A stretch of DNA of 64,000 nucleotides from the NCBI RefSeq assembly GCF_029101545.1, contig NZ_CP118866.1, positions 1,302,001 through 1,366,000 on the forward strand, read 5' to 3'. This stretch comes from Amygdalobacter indicium (lineage in GTDB: Bacteria; Bacillota; Clostridia; Saccharofermentanales; Fastidiosipilaceae). The position numbers were made by a program, and so were the translations under genes. This document shows, piece by piece, positions 33,536 to 42,208 of this stretch. Position 1 is the stretch's first letter. The number at the start of each line of letters is the position of its first letter. Below the pieces are notes generated by a model. That model was not told the origin of the DNA, searched no databases, and saw nothing but the letters and a program-made list of their open reading frames with translations.

Positions 33536-34297
33536 GTTTTAGTTCCATTAAAAATAACACTACTCTAAAACTTCAAAAAACACTGAGTCACCCCTGCGTC
33601 TGTTTTAGTTCCATTAAAAATAACACTACTCTAAAACGCAGCTTAAAAGAAAACATCTGTTGCGGCGGTTTTAGTTCCATTCAAAATAACACTACTCTAA
33701 AACGATAATAGGTTCAACATAGCCGAACTGTTCGTTTTAGTTCCATTCAAAATAACACTACTCTAAAACTTCAAAAACACTGAGTCACCCCTGCTTTTGG
33801 TTTTAGTTCCATTCAAAACAACACTACTCTAAAACTTTCATTGTTTTCTTTTGCAGAAAATTTAAGTTTTAGTTCCATTCAAAACAACACTACTCTAAAA
33901 CATGATGTTAGAGAGATGGGAAGAGTAACTTGTTTTAGTTCCATTCAAAACAACACTACTCTAAAACCACGATATGGTGTTGTATAAGATGATGACAGTT
34001 TTAGTTCCATTCAAAACAACACTACTCTAAAACTAAAAAAGCTTAGTTCTGAGTTCATAATCTGTTTTAGTTCCATTCAAAACAACACTACTCTAAAACA
34101 ACCTGCAAAGTAAGTGACCCGAGCAAACCGTTTTAGTTCCATTCAAAACAACACTACTCTAAAACCCGAGTGCGGCAAAGGCGACAAGCTAAGCTGTTTT
34201 AGTTCCATTCAAAACAACACTACTCTAAAACTTAGAAATGAGGCGATAGCAATAGCAAGATGTTTTAGTTCCATTCAAAACAACACTACTCTAAAAC
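33536..34297 (-). CRISPR. Type II-A CRISPR array, 12 repeats and 11 spacers
   Basis: Twelve 36-base repeats start at 33536 and recur every 66 bases; all spacers are 30 bases. The crRNA strand is the - strand (repeat begins GTTTTAGAGTAGTGTT), read from a leader at 34298-34405 toward lower coordinates. Repeats 5-12 (leader side) share one sequence. Repeats 3-4 differ by one base, and repeats 1-2 by one more, a normal trailer-end decay. Spacers 1 (33572) and 4 (33770) are near-identical. The leader ends TGCGAG, as in other II-A systems. Confidence 0.97.
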
Positions 34298-34336
34298 CTC
34301 GCAGGCCCAAACGCCAGCGCTCCAAGTACTATTAAC

Positions 34337-34352
34337 TTGAATGGAACTAAAC
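34337..34352 (+). repeat. Inverted half-repeat inside the CRISPR leader
   Basis: TTGAATGGAACTAAAC on the + strand is the crRNA-strand 3' half of the repeat with one base missing. On the transcribed (-) strand it is therefore complementary to every repeat. It lies 25-30 bases downstream of the predicted transcription start. Confidence 0.75.
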
Positions 34353-34377
34353 AATAAATTTTCAAGGTTACGAATAT

Positions 34378-34405
34378 ATTATACCATCTATTTAAGCAAA
34401 AACAA
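34378..34405 (-). promoter_or_regulatory. CRISPR leader promoter
   Basis: On the - strand TTGTTT (34400-34405) and TATAAT (34378-34383) are 16 bases apart. The -35 overlaps the last codons of csn2. Transcription would start near 34371 and run into the array. Confidence 0.65.
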
Positions 34406-35047
34406 ATCGTCATCAAGGTAAATTCCCCTAAATTCAGGGACTTTTCGTGGTTCTAAAAAAAGAATATCCAAGCCATTAAGCGCAATATATTTCTCCAGCT
34501 CTTTGATTTCAGCAGTTGTAAAATAGGCCAAACAATTTACAAACACTAATAAATATTTCTTCTGCCAATAAGAATAAACAGAAATAATTTCTTGAATTTT
34601 ACCAAATACCGTCTCTTCCCGTGCTGCACATTGAACCTCGAAAAACTTAAATATACTCGTTAATTCCGGCACCCGGCTTGTTAAATCCAACTCATGCTCC
34701 AATAATTCTTCTTGCAACAAACTATCTAATTCAAATAGAATTTGCTCAATTTTCGCCTTCAATTCAACATTTACTTTAATTTGCCGCTGCAAATCTTCAT
34801 ATATTTTCTTCAACAAAGATACAGAATTTATTTTGTAATTCCAAACATCACTTATTAAAACCACGTTATTAGGCGCAACGTCTTTTTGATCGCTGTAAAA
34901 TAACTTTAACTCATCGGTCTCAGCTAAATTATATTTATAAAAATCTTCCACCAAGCGAACATAAGCCCTTGTATTTTCAACTGCCAACACTGTCATACCT
35001 TTTATGCTTATAGGTTCTTCCAAAAAGTAATAGTTCAAATTAAGCAT
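34388..35047 (-). CDS. csn2: Csn2, type II-A adaptation protein
   Basis: The protein is 219 residues from the ATG at 35047, chosen because GGGAG lies six bases upstream and the length fits Csn2 (about 220). It starts MLNLNYYFLEEPI and has the alpha/beta head and long helical middle of Csn2. Csn2 forms a ring around DNA ends and works with Cas1-Cas2 and Cas9 in spacer capture. The start overlaps the cas2 stop slightly. It is the last cas gene before the leader. Confidence 0.92.
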   Translation of the reverse strand: MLNLNYYFLEEPISIKGMTVLAVENTRAYVRLVEDFYKYNLAETDELKLFYSDQKDVAPNNVVLISDVWNYKINSVSLLKKIYEDLQRQIKVNVELKAKIEQILFELDSLLQEELLEHELDLTSRVPELTSIFKFFEVQCAAREETVFGKIQEIISVYSYWQKKYLLVFVNCLAYFTTAEIKELEKYIALNGLDILFLEPRKVPEFRGIYLDDDLFLLK

Positions 35048-35375
35048 TTTCATCTCCCAAAATAACGACGCGCTTATTGGAATTAGCCACACTTTTGTCA
35101 GTCTCACCACACAAATAAATCATTCGTGCATACTGCTTTTCCGTAACGCTTAAAGCTGTAACTAATCCCTCAGGCGGCTTAGCCTTCTCTAGCCTATTGA
35201 TAAGCAGATTCTTGCTCGTATCATTTAAAAATATTTTACTGTATACAGAAAACTGGTGCATAATGAATCCTTCCTGTATTAAAAACTTTCTAAAATCGCG
35301 ATAAGCTCGGCGTTCTTTAGCTGTAACAGTAGGTAAATCGAACATTATTAACAAGCGCATATATCTAAAACTCAT
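35040..35375 (-). CDS. cas2: Cas2, CRISPR adaptation
   Basis: The protein is 111 residues from ATG 35375 (MSFRYMRLLIMFDLP). The LLIMFDLPT strand with its conserved aspartate and the ERRAYRDFRKFL helix mark Cas2. It pairs with Cas1 to form the spacer integrase. The start overlaps the cas1 stop; a start at 35360 is also possible. Confidence 0.95.
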   Translation of the reverse strand: MSFRYMRLLIMFDLPTVTAKERRAYRDFRKFLIQEGFIMHQFSVYSKIFLNDTSKNLLINRLEKAKPPEGLVTALSVTEKQYARMIYLCGETDKSVANSNKRVVILGDENA

Positions 35376-36237
35376 AAGTAAATATGGGAATATTTTCCTC
35401 AACACCATTTAAAAATTTAATGAAATTACGTACGTACTCTCTAACAATATTAGTTAAATAACACTGTTGCCCGTTATAAAGATAAGTTTCCTCAAACACC
35501 GAGAGGAGTTTTGGCTTAAGCAAGCAGAAACTTTCTTCTTTATTTGCAAAGACTATCACATCAATTAAAACCCGAAACGGCTCCATCAAATCACTCGCCA
35601 AGTTATAAGGATTAAATTGATTACTGTGCTGTAAGCCTAATTGTAATGCACAACCACAAACTGCAATTTCGCGTGCAAACAACGACAAAATCAAGCTATA
35701 GCCGAAATTAAGAGCAGCATTAAGATCGTTGTTTAATTGCCGGGAAAATTGATTGCCGTATAAAGTGGCAAAGTACATTCTCGCTGCATGTGCTTCACAA
35801 TTAGTAACATCATTAGTCGTAAGAACCTCCTGATATTGCTTAACATTAGCGGCAGCCTCTTGATATCCTGCTTTTAGCAAAAATGAGGACTGATTAGATA
35901 TCTTTTGTTTAAGAATAGCAATCCAAGCTGCCTCTTTCCTCTCTTGTGCCCAAGATAACTGTTGCCTTAAAGCCAATGAACTGTCGTAACGTGCGCAAAA
36001 CGGTGTTAATCCGGCTATAGGTAAAGCTTTTTCATCGCAAAAAATTACAGCGATTTTCCAATCAACTAGGCATTTAAGCAACATTGTCGTAATACTTATA
36101 TTGGTCGTCTCCAAAATAAGACTATCTATTTCAGAGAGATGAATTTGTTCGCTGCGTTCCGCACTCTGATAAAGCAAATGATTATTGCGATAACTTAATT
36201 TAGAATGGTTTCGCACCACTACTGTTCGCCACCCCAT
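35365..36237 (-). CDS. cas1: Cas1, CRISPR integrase
   Basis: This 290-residue protein has the Cas1 fold. An N-terminal beta domain (MGWRTVVVRNHSKLSY) precedes the helical domain with the metal ligands: glutamate in NCEAHAARMYF, and histidine and aspartate in GLQHSNQFNPYNLASDLMEPF. It inserts new spacers at the leader-repeat junction. The start overlaps the cas9 stop as TAATG. Confidence 0.96.
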   Translation of the reverse strand: MGWRTVVVRNHSKLSYRNNHLLYQSAERSEQIHLSEIDSLILETTNISITTMLLKCLVDWKIAVIFCDEKALPIAGLTPFCARYDSSLALRQQLSWAQERKEAAWIAILKQKISNQSSFLLKAGYQEAAANVKQYQEVLTTNDVTNCEAHAARMYFATLYGNQFSRQLNNDLNAALNFGYSLILSLFAREIAVCGCALQLGLQHSNQFNPYNLASDLMEPFRVLIDVIVFANKEESFCLLKPKLLSVFEETYLYNGQQCYLTNIVREYVRNFIKFLNGVEENIPIFTYEF

Positions 36238-39200
36238 TAATTTTTCTCCTCTTCTAGCTGTGGAAACGGATCATATATTACCTCTTTTAAGCCACTCAAA
36301 GATTGAAAAATTATTCTAAAGCCATTTGTTTGTGATGTAGGCATGCTATTGTAACGTACTCGGTTGCTAGCAGGCTTGTTCTTAGCATTGTTCTTGCTCT
36401 TTTCCCCAAGCTTTTTGCAAAACATTGTGCTTAAAATACTGATAGACTTCGCTGCTGTTGTCAATTTCAGCAAATCTATTGTTATATATATAACATCTTT
36501 GAAATCTTCTTTCTGATAGTCATAGGCGTTGGCGTTGACCAAATCCTTAGCTTTATTGCTCAACTCTGTACAAATAGATGTCAACAAATCGCGTTTTTGT
36601 GACTTAACCAACTTATATTTTTCCAAAAACTCTAAGATACTTTTGTACAAATTATCCAACTGATTCACCTGTTTTTTGAACATTTCCCACAAATACTCAT
36701 CAACTTCAAATTTTTCTTTTCCTTGGTTATCATCATATATTTTAGATATGCAATAAAGTAATTCCAAGAATTGGGGAAGGAGGACAAATTGTCTGGCATT
36801 ATGCATTTCTCTCTCGCCGCTTAAATAAAATCTTGGACAATCTTTCCAGCGTAAAGCAGAATTTTTATTGGCATATTCAAATAGCGTATTATATGGTAAA
36901 GCTTTTTCTATAACTTTCACTTTCTTACCTTTACCACTTTTCGCCTCCAGATATTGCTGTGGATTTTGCTCATAGATTTTTCTATCTACAATTGGAATTG
37001 ACTCCAGCTCCAATTTATCGCTTTCTTCATCTTTAACTAAAGCAAAATAAGCATTATTCGTACTCTTGTATCCTCCATACAGTTTTACATTCATGTCCTT
37101 TTTTATAGGTATTCTTTTTTCTTTTTCGGTTGATGACTTAGAATATATCGTTTCATCCCAAAATTTGCCACTGGCAAAAGCAGGATGCTTTACAACATTT
37201 ACTTGACTTTCATTCAATACTTTTATCAAGTTACCCCTATTACTTTCAAGCGACTTTATAAGCTTGTTAATAGTATCTATTTCTTCTTGCTTTTTATCTG
37301 AAGCACCCTGCTTAGAATCTTTGTAATAGCATTTATAAGCGTACTTAGACGCATTATTAAGTTTTAAAACAGCAACACCATTCAAATAGGCATCCTGAGC
37401 ATGATGCATATCGTTCAGTTCTCTAATTTTGTACAAATTTAACTCATTCCGAATATTGCTGACTAATTTAGCATTGGGCATAAAAATTTTTGTGTTTTTA
37501 GCACCGTTAAGATCAAATTTAGTGTGCAAATAATCTGCTAAATTCTTGGTAATTTGGCGGGTCTCAACCAATTGTCTTTGGGCGAAATTTTCTTCTTCTC
37601 GCTTGCAAAATGCAGGATTAGTAAGCAAATCATATTTTCTTTTGCTCATAAATCCTCTTTGAAGTAGTACTTGCCACAACGGCTTGTTTTGATTTATGAT
37701 TTTTTCATCAAGCCTTTCAGCCCCTTTATTTTGGTTATTAGCAGTATGGGTTAATACTCTATTATCCAAGGAATTATCCTTAATTTTACAGCGAGGCATT
37801 ATATGATCAATTTGATAATCATTACCAGTTAAGAGCTTACCAAAGTTTATGTCTTCCCCACTATACAGGTCCTTGCCTTCCTGCAAAAAGTATAAGTAGA
37901 GCTTATCGTTGAGCAAGTAACTGGGATTTTTTTCATAGTTTTTCAAATTTTTTTCTAATTGTTCGGGCACCATTTCTTTTGCTTTTTTCAAGCCCTGTAA
38001 AATTTTACTTACTTTAGAATAACGAGAATCTGTCTTGACTGTATCTTGATGTTCCCGGGCCATTTCAATTACGACAGTTTTCGGATAGCGGCCCATTACC
38101 TTTTTAATCTCATCTATAAGCTTATCGCACAGACGTAAACCACGCTTAACATTAGCACTGACACACAAGGAATTCAGCCATTCTTCCCGACTTAATTGCT
38201 GATTATCCAACAACTTTGCATCAGCTATTTCTTTGGCAAAAGGCAATTTTTCATCGCTAATTAATTGCATAAAATTATGCTTGCCTTCCAATAATAGGTC
38301 AATAATGTTTTTTCCTTCGTTTGTTGTTCTAATATCATAGATAAGTTTTTTTGACAAATTTCCCCAGCCTTTATAATGTTTAGCCACCAATTTGTCAGCA
38401 ACTTCATCTTTTATTCCTGCTTCCTTACAAGCTTCTTTAATTTTTTCTTTTCTAATATCTCGGTCCTCAAAGACTGTTAAATATTGAATTATCTTTTCTA
38501 TAACTTCTAATTTGCCTGTATTGTCCTCTACTTTCAGGAAATCATCATCTATACCGGCATTTTTCAAATCAATATAAGTTGAATATTGCGAATTAAACTT
38601 TCCGTCAACACCTCTGATTTCCGGCTTGCTATTTTTGGTTAAATTCAAGTTCTTATTGATAAAACTTTGTAGTTTTTTCTCCGATACTTCCTTATATTGA
38701 CAAAATAGCCCCTGTATTATTTTTTCTTTGCAGTCTTTATCAAAATAGCGCAATTTATCTTCATCGTTTTTATAACGAACTTTAGTTAATTCATTCAAAA
38801 TACAAAACTTCTGGTAAATCAAGCTTGCTTTCGGCAAAACACGTTCATTAGGCAAGTATGTATCTTTGCCTACCAATTTATCGATGAAAGCTTGGGCCGT
38901 TTTTTCTTTATTAATAGTTTCATTTAAGTTCCATGGAGTTATTTCTTGCTTTATTTGACCGGATTGCTCTTCTTTTACAAGCCAAGCAAAACGACTTTTA
39001 TTTTTGTTTGCTTGTATTAGCGGTCCAACATAATAAGGTATTTTGCAAGCTAACAATTGCAATATTTTATCTTCATTTTTCTCTAAAAAATGATAGTGCT
39101 TTTTTTGCTTTTCTAATATTTCTTTCATTTCCAACCACTGCACCTGATAAGGTATACATGCGTTATCTTTGCAACGTTGTTTTTGTTTATCCAGCTCATT

Positions 39201-40286
39201 ATAGTGAGCAACTTTGGCAGCAGAGAATAACGCCGTTGCCGTTGTAGATGCAGCATGTTGTGGATTAAGCTTTAAAATGTCGATTAATCTGAGGTTAAAA
39301 AATAAAGCTTTCGCAGGAATTAACAATTCACTCCATATGCAATTGCTTAATTTCTCCATTTCTATTTCAGCGTCGTCCTTATCAAAAGACAGCTCTATTT
39401 TTTCATCGCCTAACGAAAATTTTTCTTTTTTACCTAAAATAAGATTATTTAACTGTTTAAGAATATTTACTGCTTCCTCGATATTTTCTCCTTCTTGTTT
39501 ACTCAAAGACTCAACAACTTCATCAAATATATCTTTTCGCTTTTTTGCGTCGATTATATTAACATCAAAATCTTTTTCCACTGTAACTTCTTGGAGATTA
39601 AACTTGTCACAAAAGCTCCGTAAAAATTCGTTGTATTTTTTACCAATTTGCAAAATGTCTTCTGTTGAAAAATTTTTCGGATCACCAGGCAGCAAAAAGT
39701 GTCCTCGATATTTCAAAATATGCGACAATGCCAGAAAAACCAAACGCAAATCAGCTTTATCATCCTTTTCAATTAAAGCTTTACGCAGGTGGTAAATTGT
39801 GGGATAGTCCTTATGATATTGCTTCTCTTGCAATTTATCACTAAAAATAGGATATTTATAGCGTTCAGCTTGTTCTTCATCCTTAAAGACATCCGTATCC
39901 GACTTGTTTAAGAAACTCTTGTCTAATTTATCAAAAAAGTCAGGGTCAATGTTTTTAATTTCCGGTTCAAATATTCGGCGTAGTTCTCTTAAGCGCCATT
40001 TTCTTCGACGTAATCTTCTTCTGGACGCTCTTTTAATTCTTGCACTTTTAGCAGGAGTCTCTTTTGTTCTTTTATTATCTAGAGCTTTTTCATATAATAA
40101 GCTCCCCCAAAGGTCTCGTTTTTTCCAGCTTATAATTTTGCCGTCAGTATAGTTGTACACCGCCATTCTTTTCTTAAACAAGCGCATGTCCGATCTAATT
40201 ACTGCCCAACCGATAGAATTGGTTCCAATATCCAACGCCAAAGTATAATCCTTGTTTTCACATTTTTCTTGTTCTACTTGTTCCAT
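36237..40286 (-). CDS. cas9: Cas9, type II-A CRISPR effector
   Basis: This 1,349-residue protein has all catalytic landmarks. RuvC-I is YTLALDIGTNSIGWAV (Asp19), RuvC-II is VVIEMAREH (Glu741), HNH is QIDHIMPRC (His828), and RuvC-III is HHAQDAYLNG (His961/Asp965). An arginine-rich bridge helix (RIKRASRRRLRRRKWRLREL) follows RuvC-I. It should be an active crRNA:tracrRNA-guided nuclease. GAGGTG precedes the ATG. The promoter is back-to-back with that of tracrRNA. Confidence 0.98.
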   Translation of the reverse strand: MEQVEQEKCENKDYTLALDIGTNSIGWAVIRSDMRLFKKRMAVYNYTDGKIISWKKRDLWGSLLYEKALDNKRTKETPAKSARIKRASRRRLRRRKWRLRELRRIFEPEIKNIDPDFFDKLDKSFLNKSDTDVFKDEEQAERYKYPIFSDKLQEKQYHKDYPTIYHLRKALIEKDDKADLRLVFLALSHILKYRGHFLLPGDPKNFSTEDILQIGKKYNEFLRSFCDKFNLQEVTVEKDFDVNIIDAKKRKDIFDEVVESLSKQEGENIEEAVNILKQLNNLILGKKEKFSLGDEKIELSFDKDDAEIEMEKLSNCIWSELLIPAKALFFNLRLIDILKLNPQHAASTTATALFSAAKVAHYNELDKQKQRCKDNACIPYQVQWLEMKEILEKQKKHYHFLEKNEDKILQLLACKIPYYVGPLIQANKNKSRFAWLVKEEQSGQIKQEITPWNLNETINKEKTAQAFIDKLVGKDTYLPNERVLPKASLIYQKFCILNELTKVRYKNDEDKLRYFDKDCKEKIIQGLFCQYKEVSEKKLQSFINKNLNLTKNSKPEIRGVDGKFNSQYSTYIDLKNAGIDDDFLKVEDNTGKLEVIEKIIQYLTVFEDRDIRKEKIKEACKEAGIKDEVADKLVAKHYKGWGNLSKKLIYDIRTTNEGKNIIDLLLEGKHNFMQLISDEKLPFAKEIADAKLLDNQQLSREEWLNSLCVSANVKRGLRLCDKLIDEIKKVMGRYPKTVVIEMAREHQDTVKTDSRYSKVSKILQGLKKAKEMVPEQLEKNLKNYEKNPSYLLNDKLYLYFLQEGKDLYSGEDINFGKLLTGNDYQIDHIMPRCKIKDNSLDNRVLTHTANNQNKGAERLDEKIINQNKPLWQVLLQRGFMSKRKYDLLTNPAFCKREEENFAQRQLVETRQITKNLADYLHTKFDLNGAKNTKIFMPNAKLVSNIRNELNLYKIRELNDMHHAQDAYLNGVAVLKLNNASKYAYKCYYKDSKQGASDKKQEEIDTINKLIKSLESNRGNLIKVLNESQVNVVKHPAFASGKFWDETIYSKSSTEKEKRIPIKKDMNVKLYGGYKSTNNAYFALVKDEESDKLELESIPIVDRKIYEQNPQQYLEAKSGKGKKVKVIEKALPYNTLFEYANKNSALRWKDCPRFYLSGEREMHNARQFVLLPQFLELLYCISKIYDDNQGKEKFEVDEYLWEMFKKQVNQLDNLYKSILEFLEKYKLVKSQKRDLLTSICTELSNKAKDLVNANAYDYQKEDFKDVIYITIDLLKLTTAAKSISILSTMFCKKLGEKSKNNAKNKPASNRVRYNSMPTSQTNGFRIIFQSLSGLKEVIYDPFPQLEEEKN

Positions 40287-40330
40287 AAGTGCACCTCAGA
40301 GAAATATAATGTCCGGCTAATATTGTTGTA

Positions 40331-40358
40331 TTGCATTCTTGCGAATCAATGTTATAAT
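40331..40358 (+). promoter_or_regulatory. tracrRNA promoter
   Basis: TTGCAT (40331-40336) and TATAAT (40353-40358) are 16 bases apart. Transcription would begin about 40364-40366, just at the anti-repeat. Confidence 0.8.
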
Positions 40359-40364
40359 TATAGC

Positions 40365-40507
40365 GTAGTTCCATTCAAAATAACACTACAATAAAATAAG
40401 GTCAGCTTTATAAAGCTGGAACCGTAATCTTGCCGGTCTAATCAACCGGTTGCTGGAATTTCCAGTTATTTAAGACTCAACGAGAAGATTTTCTTGTTGG
40501 GTTTTTT
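40365..40507 (+). ncRNA. tracrRNA
   Basis: The anti-repeat at 40367-40390 matches 24 bases of the repeat (TAGTTCCATTCAAAATAACA...), identical to repeats 3-4. It is followed by the AATAAAATAAGG junction and a nexus-type hairpin (CAGCTTT with AAAGCTG, 40403-40418). Two further hairpins (CCGGT/ACCGG and CTGG/CCAG) lead to a terminator (40476-40486 with 40491-40501, then a T-run). It is divergent from cas9. Confidence 0.93.
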
Positions 40508-40541
40508 ATTTGCAAAAGGGCAGATACGCAAGCGGGGAGTT

Positions 40542-40805
40542 ATGTTTGATCAAAAAGAAACTGAATTAAGGTGTATTATTGTCAATGACGAATGCAAATA
40601 ACTTGCTAAAAAGGTTAAAGAAATCATTGATGCGAAGTATGCCTTTGCTGATTGGCTTAACAACCAAAATATCCACAATCAATTGAAGTTGAATATCAAA
40701 ATTTGTTTGATTAAAAACGGTTATCCGCCACAGTATAGTCCTGAAGTGTTCACAAAGGTGATAGAGCAGGTAGAAAATTTTGAAGAACACGCACGTGAAC
40801 TTTAG
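40542..40805 (+). pseudogene. 3' fragment of a type I restriction hsdR gene
   Basis: The 88-codon frame, with one internal TAA at 40599-40601, reads LAKKVKEIIDAKYAFADWLN, then KNGYPPQYSPEVF and EQVENFEEHAREL. This is the typical C-terminus of HsdR restriction subunits. It is a dead remnant. No hsdM or hsdS is in the window. Confidence 0.75.
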
Positions 40806-40944
40806 CAGCTGTTATTTGTATAACTAATCCGTTGTATTTATTGTACTGTTTTCAATCTCACATGATAGTCTCTACTAATCTATGCTAATTTCACACTACC
40901 ACTGTATTTTTTCTTCAACTCTGAAAGGTAGATAAAACGATGCT

Positions 40945-40964
40945 ATATTCAGCGCTAAACAAAG
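40945..40964 (+). repeat. 20-bp direct repeat, left copy
   Basis: ATATTCAGCGCTAAACAAAG recurs identically at 41806-41825. The pair brackets the membrane-protein gene at 41016-41618. Nothing else is seen in 40806-41015. Confidence 0.7.
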
Positions 40965-41015
40965 GAAATCAGCTGCACTAAGGACGTAACAATCGATTTT
41001 GAGCTCGACATATTT

Positions 41016-41618
41016 TTATCCTCGATTGGCATTGCTAATTCTCACATCTTTATCAAGATTATCGATTGCTATTTTCAAATCAACAACGCTTCTTTTTAAT
41101 TCATCCTCTTTAGAAATATAATTTAGAAAGCTTTTGTACTCTAAAAAATTGATTTCAACTTTTTCAGTATAAACTCTGCTTTTTCTGATTTTAGTATACT
41201 TATAATCTATGCTTATCTTCTTTTTTTTGAAATCTTTTATAATGTTAAAAACGTTTACATCTAACGATATAACCCACTTTTGTTCCGGAAAAACGCAAAT
41301 ATTTGTTGATACTTTACTCTTTAAAGCTTCTTGTTTTTCTGCATTTAATTGCCCAATAAACTCTTCATCAAAAATAAGACTTTTAATTTCTAAAGGAACG
41401 GTACCTACATTTCTAATAACAATACAAGCTAAAGATGAACGAATTAATTCAAATGATATTTGCATATAAGGGCGAATTTTCTCGCATCGCTCTTTTAGTA
41501 ATAAAAAAATTGTAATCCAAGAACAGATCAACAGCAAAGCCGATATAAACGTATCCCAAGGGAAACATGTATAATGTCGCTCAAGAGCTACTACTAATCT
41601 TTCTAACAATTGCTCCAT
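41016..41618 (-). CDS. Single-span membrane protein of unknown function
   Basis: This 200-residue protein has one membrane segment near the N-terminus (FISALLLICSWITIFLLL). A cytoplasmic or external domain rich in Lys/Ile/Val follows, and the C-terminal part looks like a coiled coil (DELKRSVVDLKIAIDNLDKDV). No family is recognised. It lies between a dead hsdR fragment and the IetAS pair and is flanked by 20-bp direct repeats, so it may be a small cargo gene. Confidence 0.6.
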   Translation of the reverse strand: MEQLLERLVVALERHYTCFPWDTFISALLLICSWITIFLLLKERCEKIRPYMQISFELIRSSLACIVIRNVGTVPLEIKSLIFDEEFIGQLNAEKQEALKSKVSTNICVFPEQKWVISLDVNVFNIIKDFKKKKISIDYKYTKIRKSRVYTEKVEINFLEYKSFLNYISKEDELKRSVVDLKIAIDNLDKDVRISNANRG

Positions 41619-41805
41619 GCATATAACTCCTTATCTTAATTTTAGTTAATCAGAATCATTAATCGTGCTACAAGAACACTATCTTTTATACATTTACACT
41701 GTCACATATTTCATAGCTGTTTCAAAATAGAACTTAAAACCAAGTTATCGCAGCTCAAATAAATTAATAGCCATTAGAACACTAAGCAAATTATATCACA
41801 AAGTC

Positions 41806-41825
41806 ATATTCAGCGCTAAACAAAG
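41806..41825 (+). repeat. 20-bp direct repeat, right copy
   Basis: Identical to 40945-40964 and in the same orientation. Confidence 0.7.
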
Positions 41826-41968
41826 AAATAAAAGCTCGCTCTCAAGCTCATAGGTCGGATAAAGACCATTTCCCCGCTTAAGTTCATTATTTATGCCTTT
41901 TTTTCGAGCCATATATTTCATTTTTCGGAACATTTTCATTTGTGCTTGACAGAAACACCTACCTGCTC

Positions 41969-41999
41969 TTGACATGCAATTTCACATGAATTATATAAT
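41969..41999 (+). promoter_or_regulatory. Orphan strong promoter, antisense to ietS
   Basis: TTGACA is followed by TATATA after 17 bases or TATAAT after 19 bases. It points toward the 3' end of ietS; no + strand gene follows. It may drive a small or antisense RNA. Confidence 0.55.
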
Positions 42000-42208
42000 A
42001 AATAACTGCTAAGTAGTTGGAATAGCAAACATCTGGGCTCATTAGCAGGAAATTATATCACAGGAAATCTTATTTACAGAGATTTATTCACACACTCACT
42101 TCATGCAATGCGCACTATGTAGGCTTTCTTATGTTCCCGCTTAAAGGCTTTCAGTCGGTTTTCTTTTTAATTCTTTACTGAACACTCCTTTCTATCATCT
42201 TCGAATAT

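Larger units (their letters stand above)
41619..42208. other. Gene-free AT-rich region
   Basis: It contains the right 20-bp direct repeat, a strong + strand promoter-like sequence at 41969-41999, and no supported coding frame. Confidence 0.5.

Noticed and set aside
34298..34327. A possible twelfth spacer
   Set aside because: It is 30 bases long but is not followed by a full repeat in the right orientation, and it ends in TGCGAG on the crRNA strand, which fits the leader end.
34114..34335. Open frame across the CRISPR array on the + strand
   Set aside because: It reads repeated FSSIQNNTTLKP because repeats plus spacers total 66 bases, a multiple of three; it is array sequence, not a gene.
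40566..40790. A - strand open frame of 74 residues
   Set aside because: It is antisense to the hsdR fragment, whose + strand translation is clearly protein-like.
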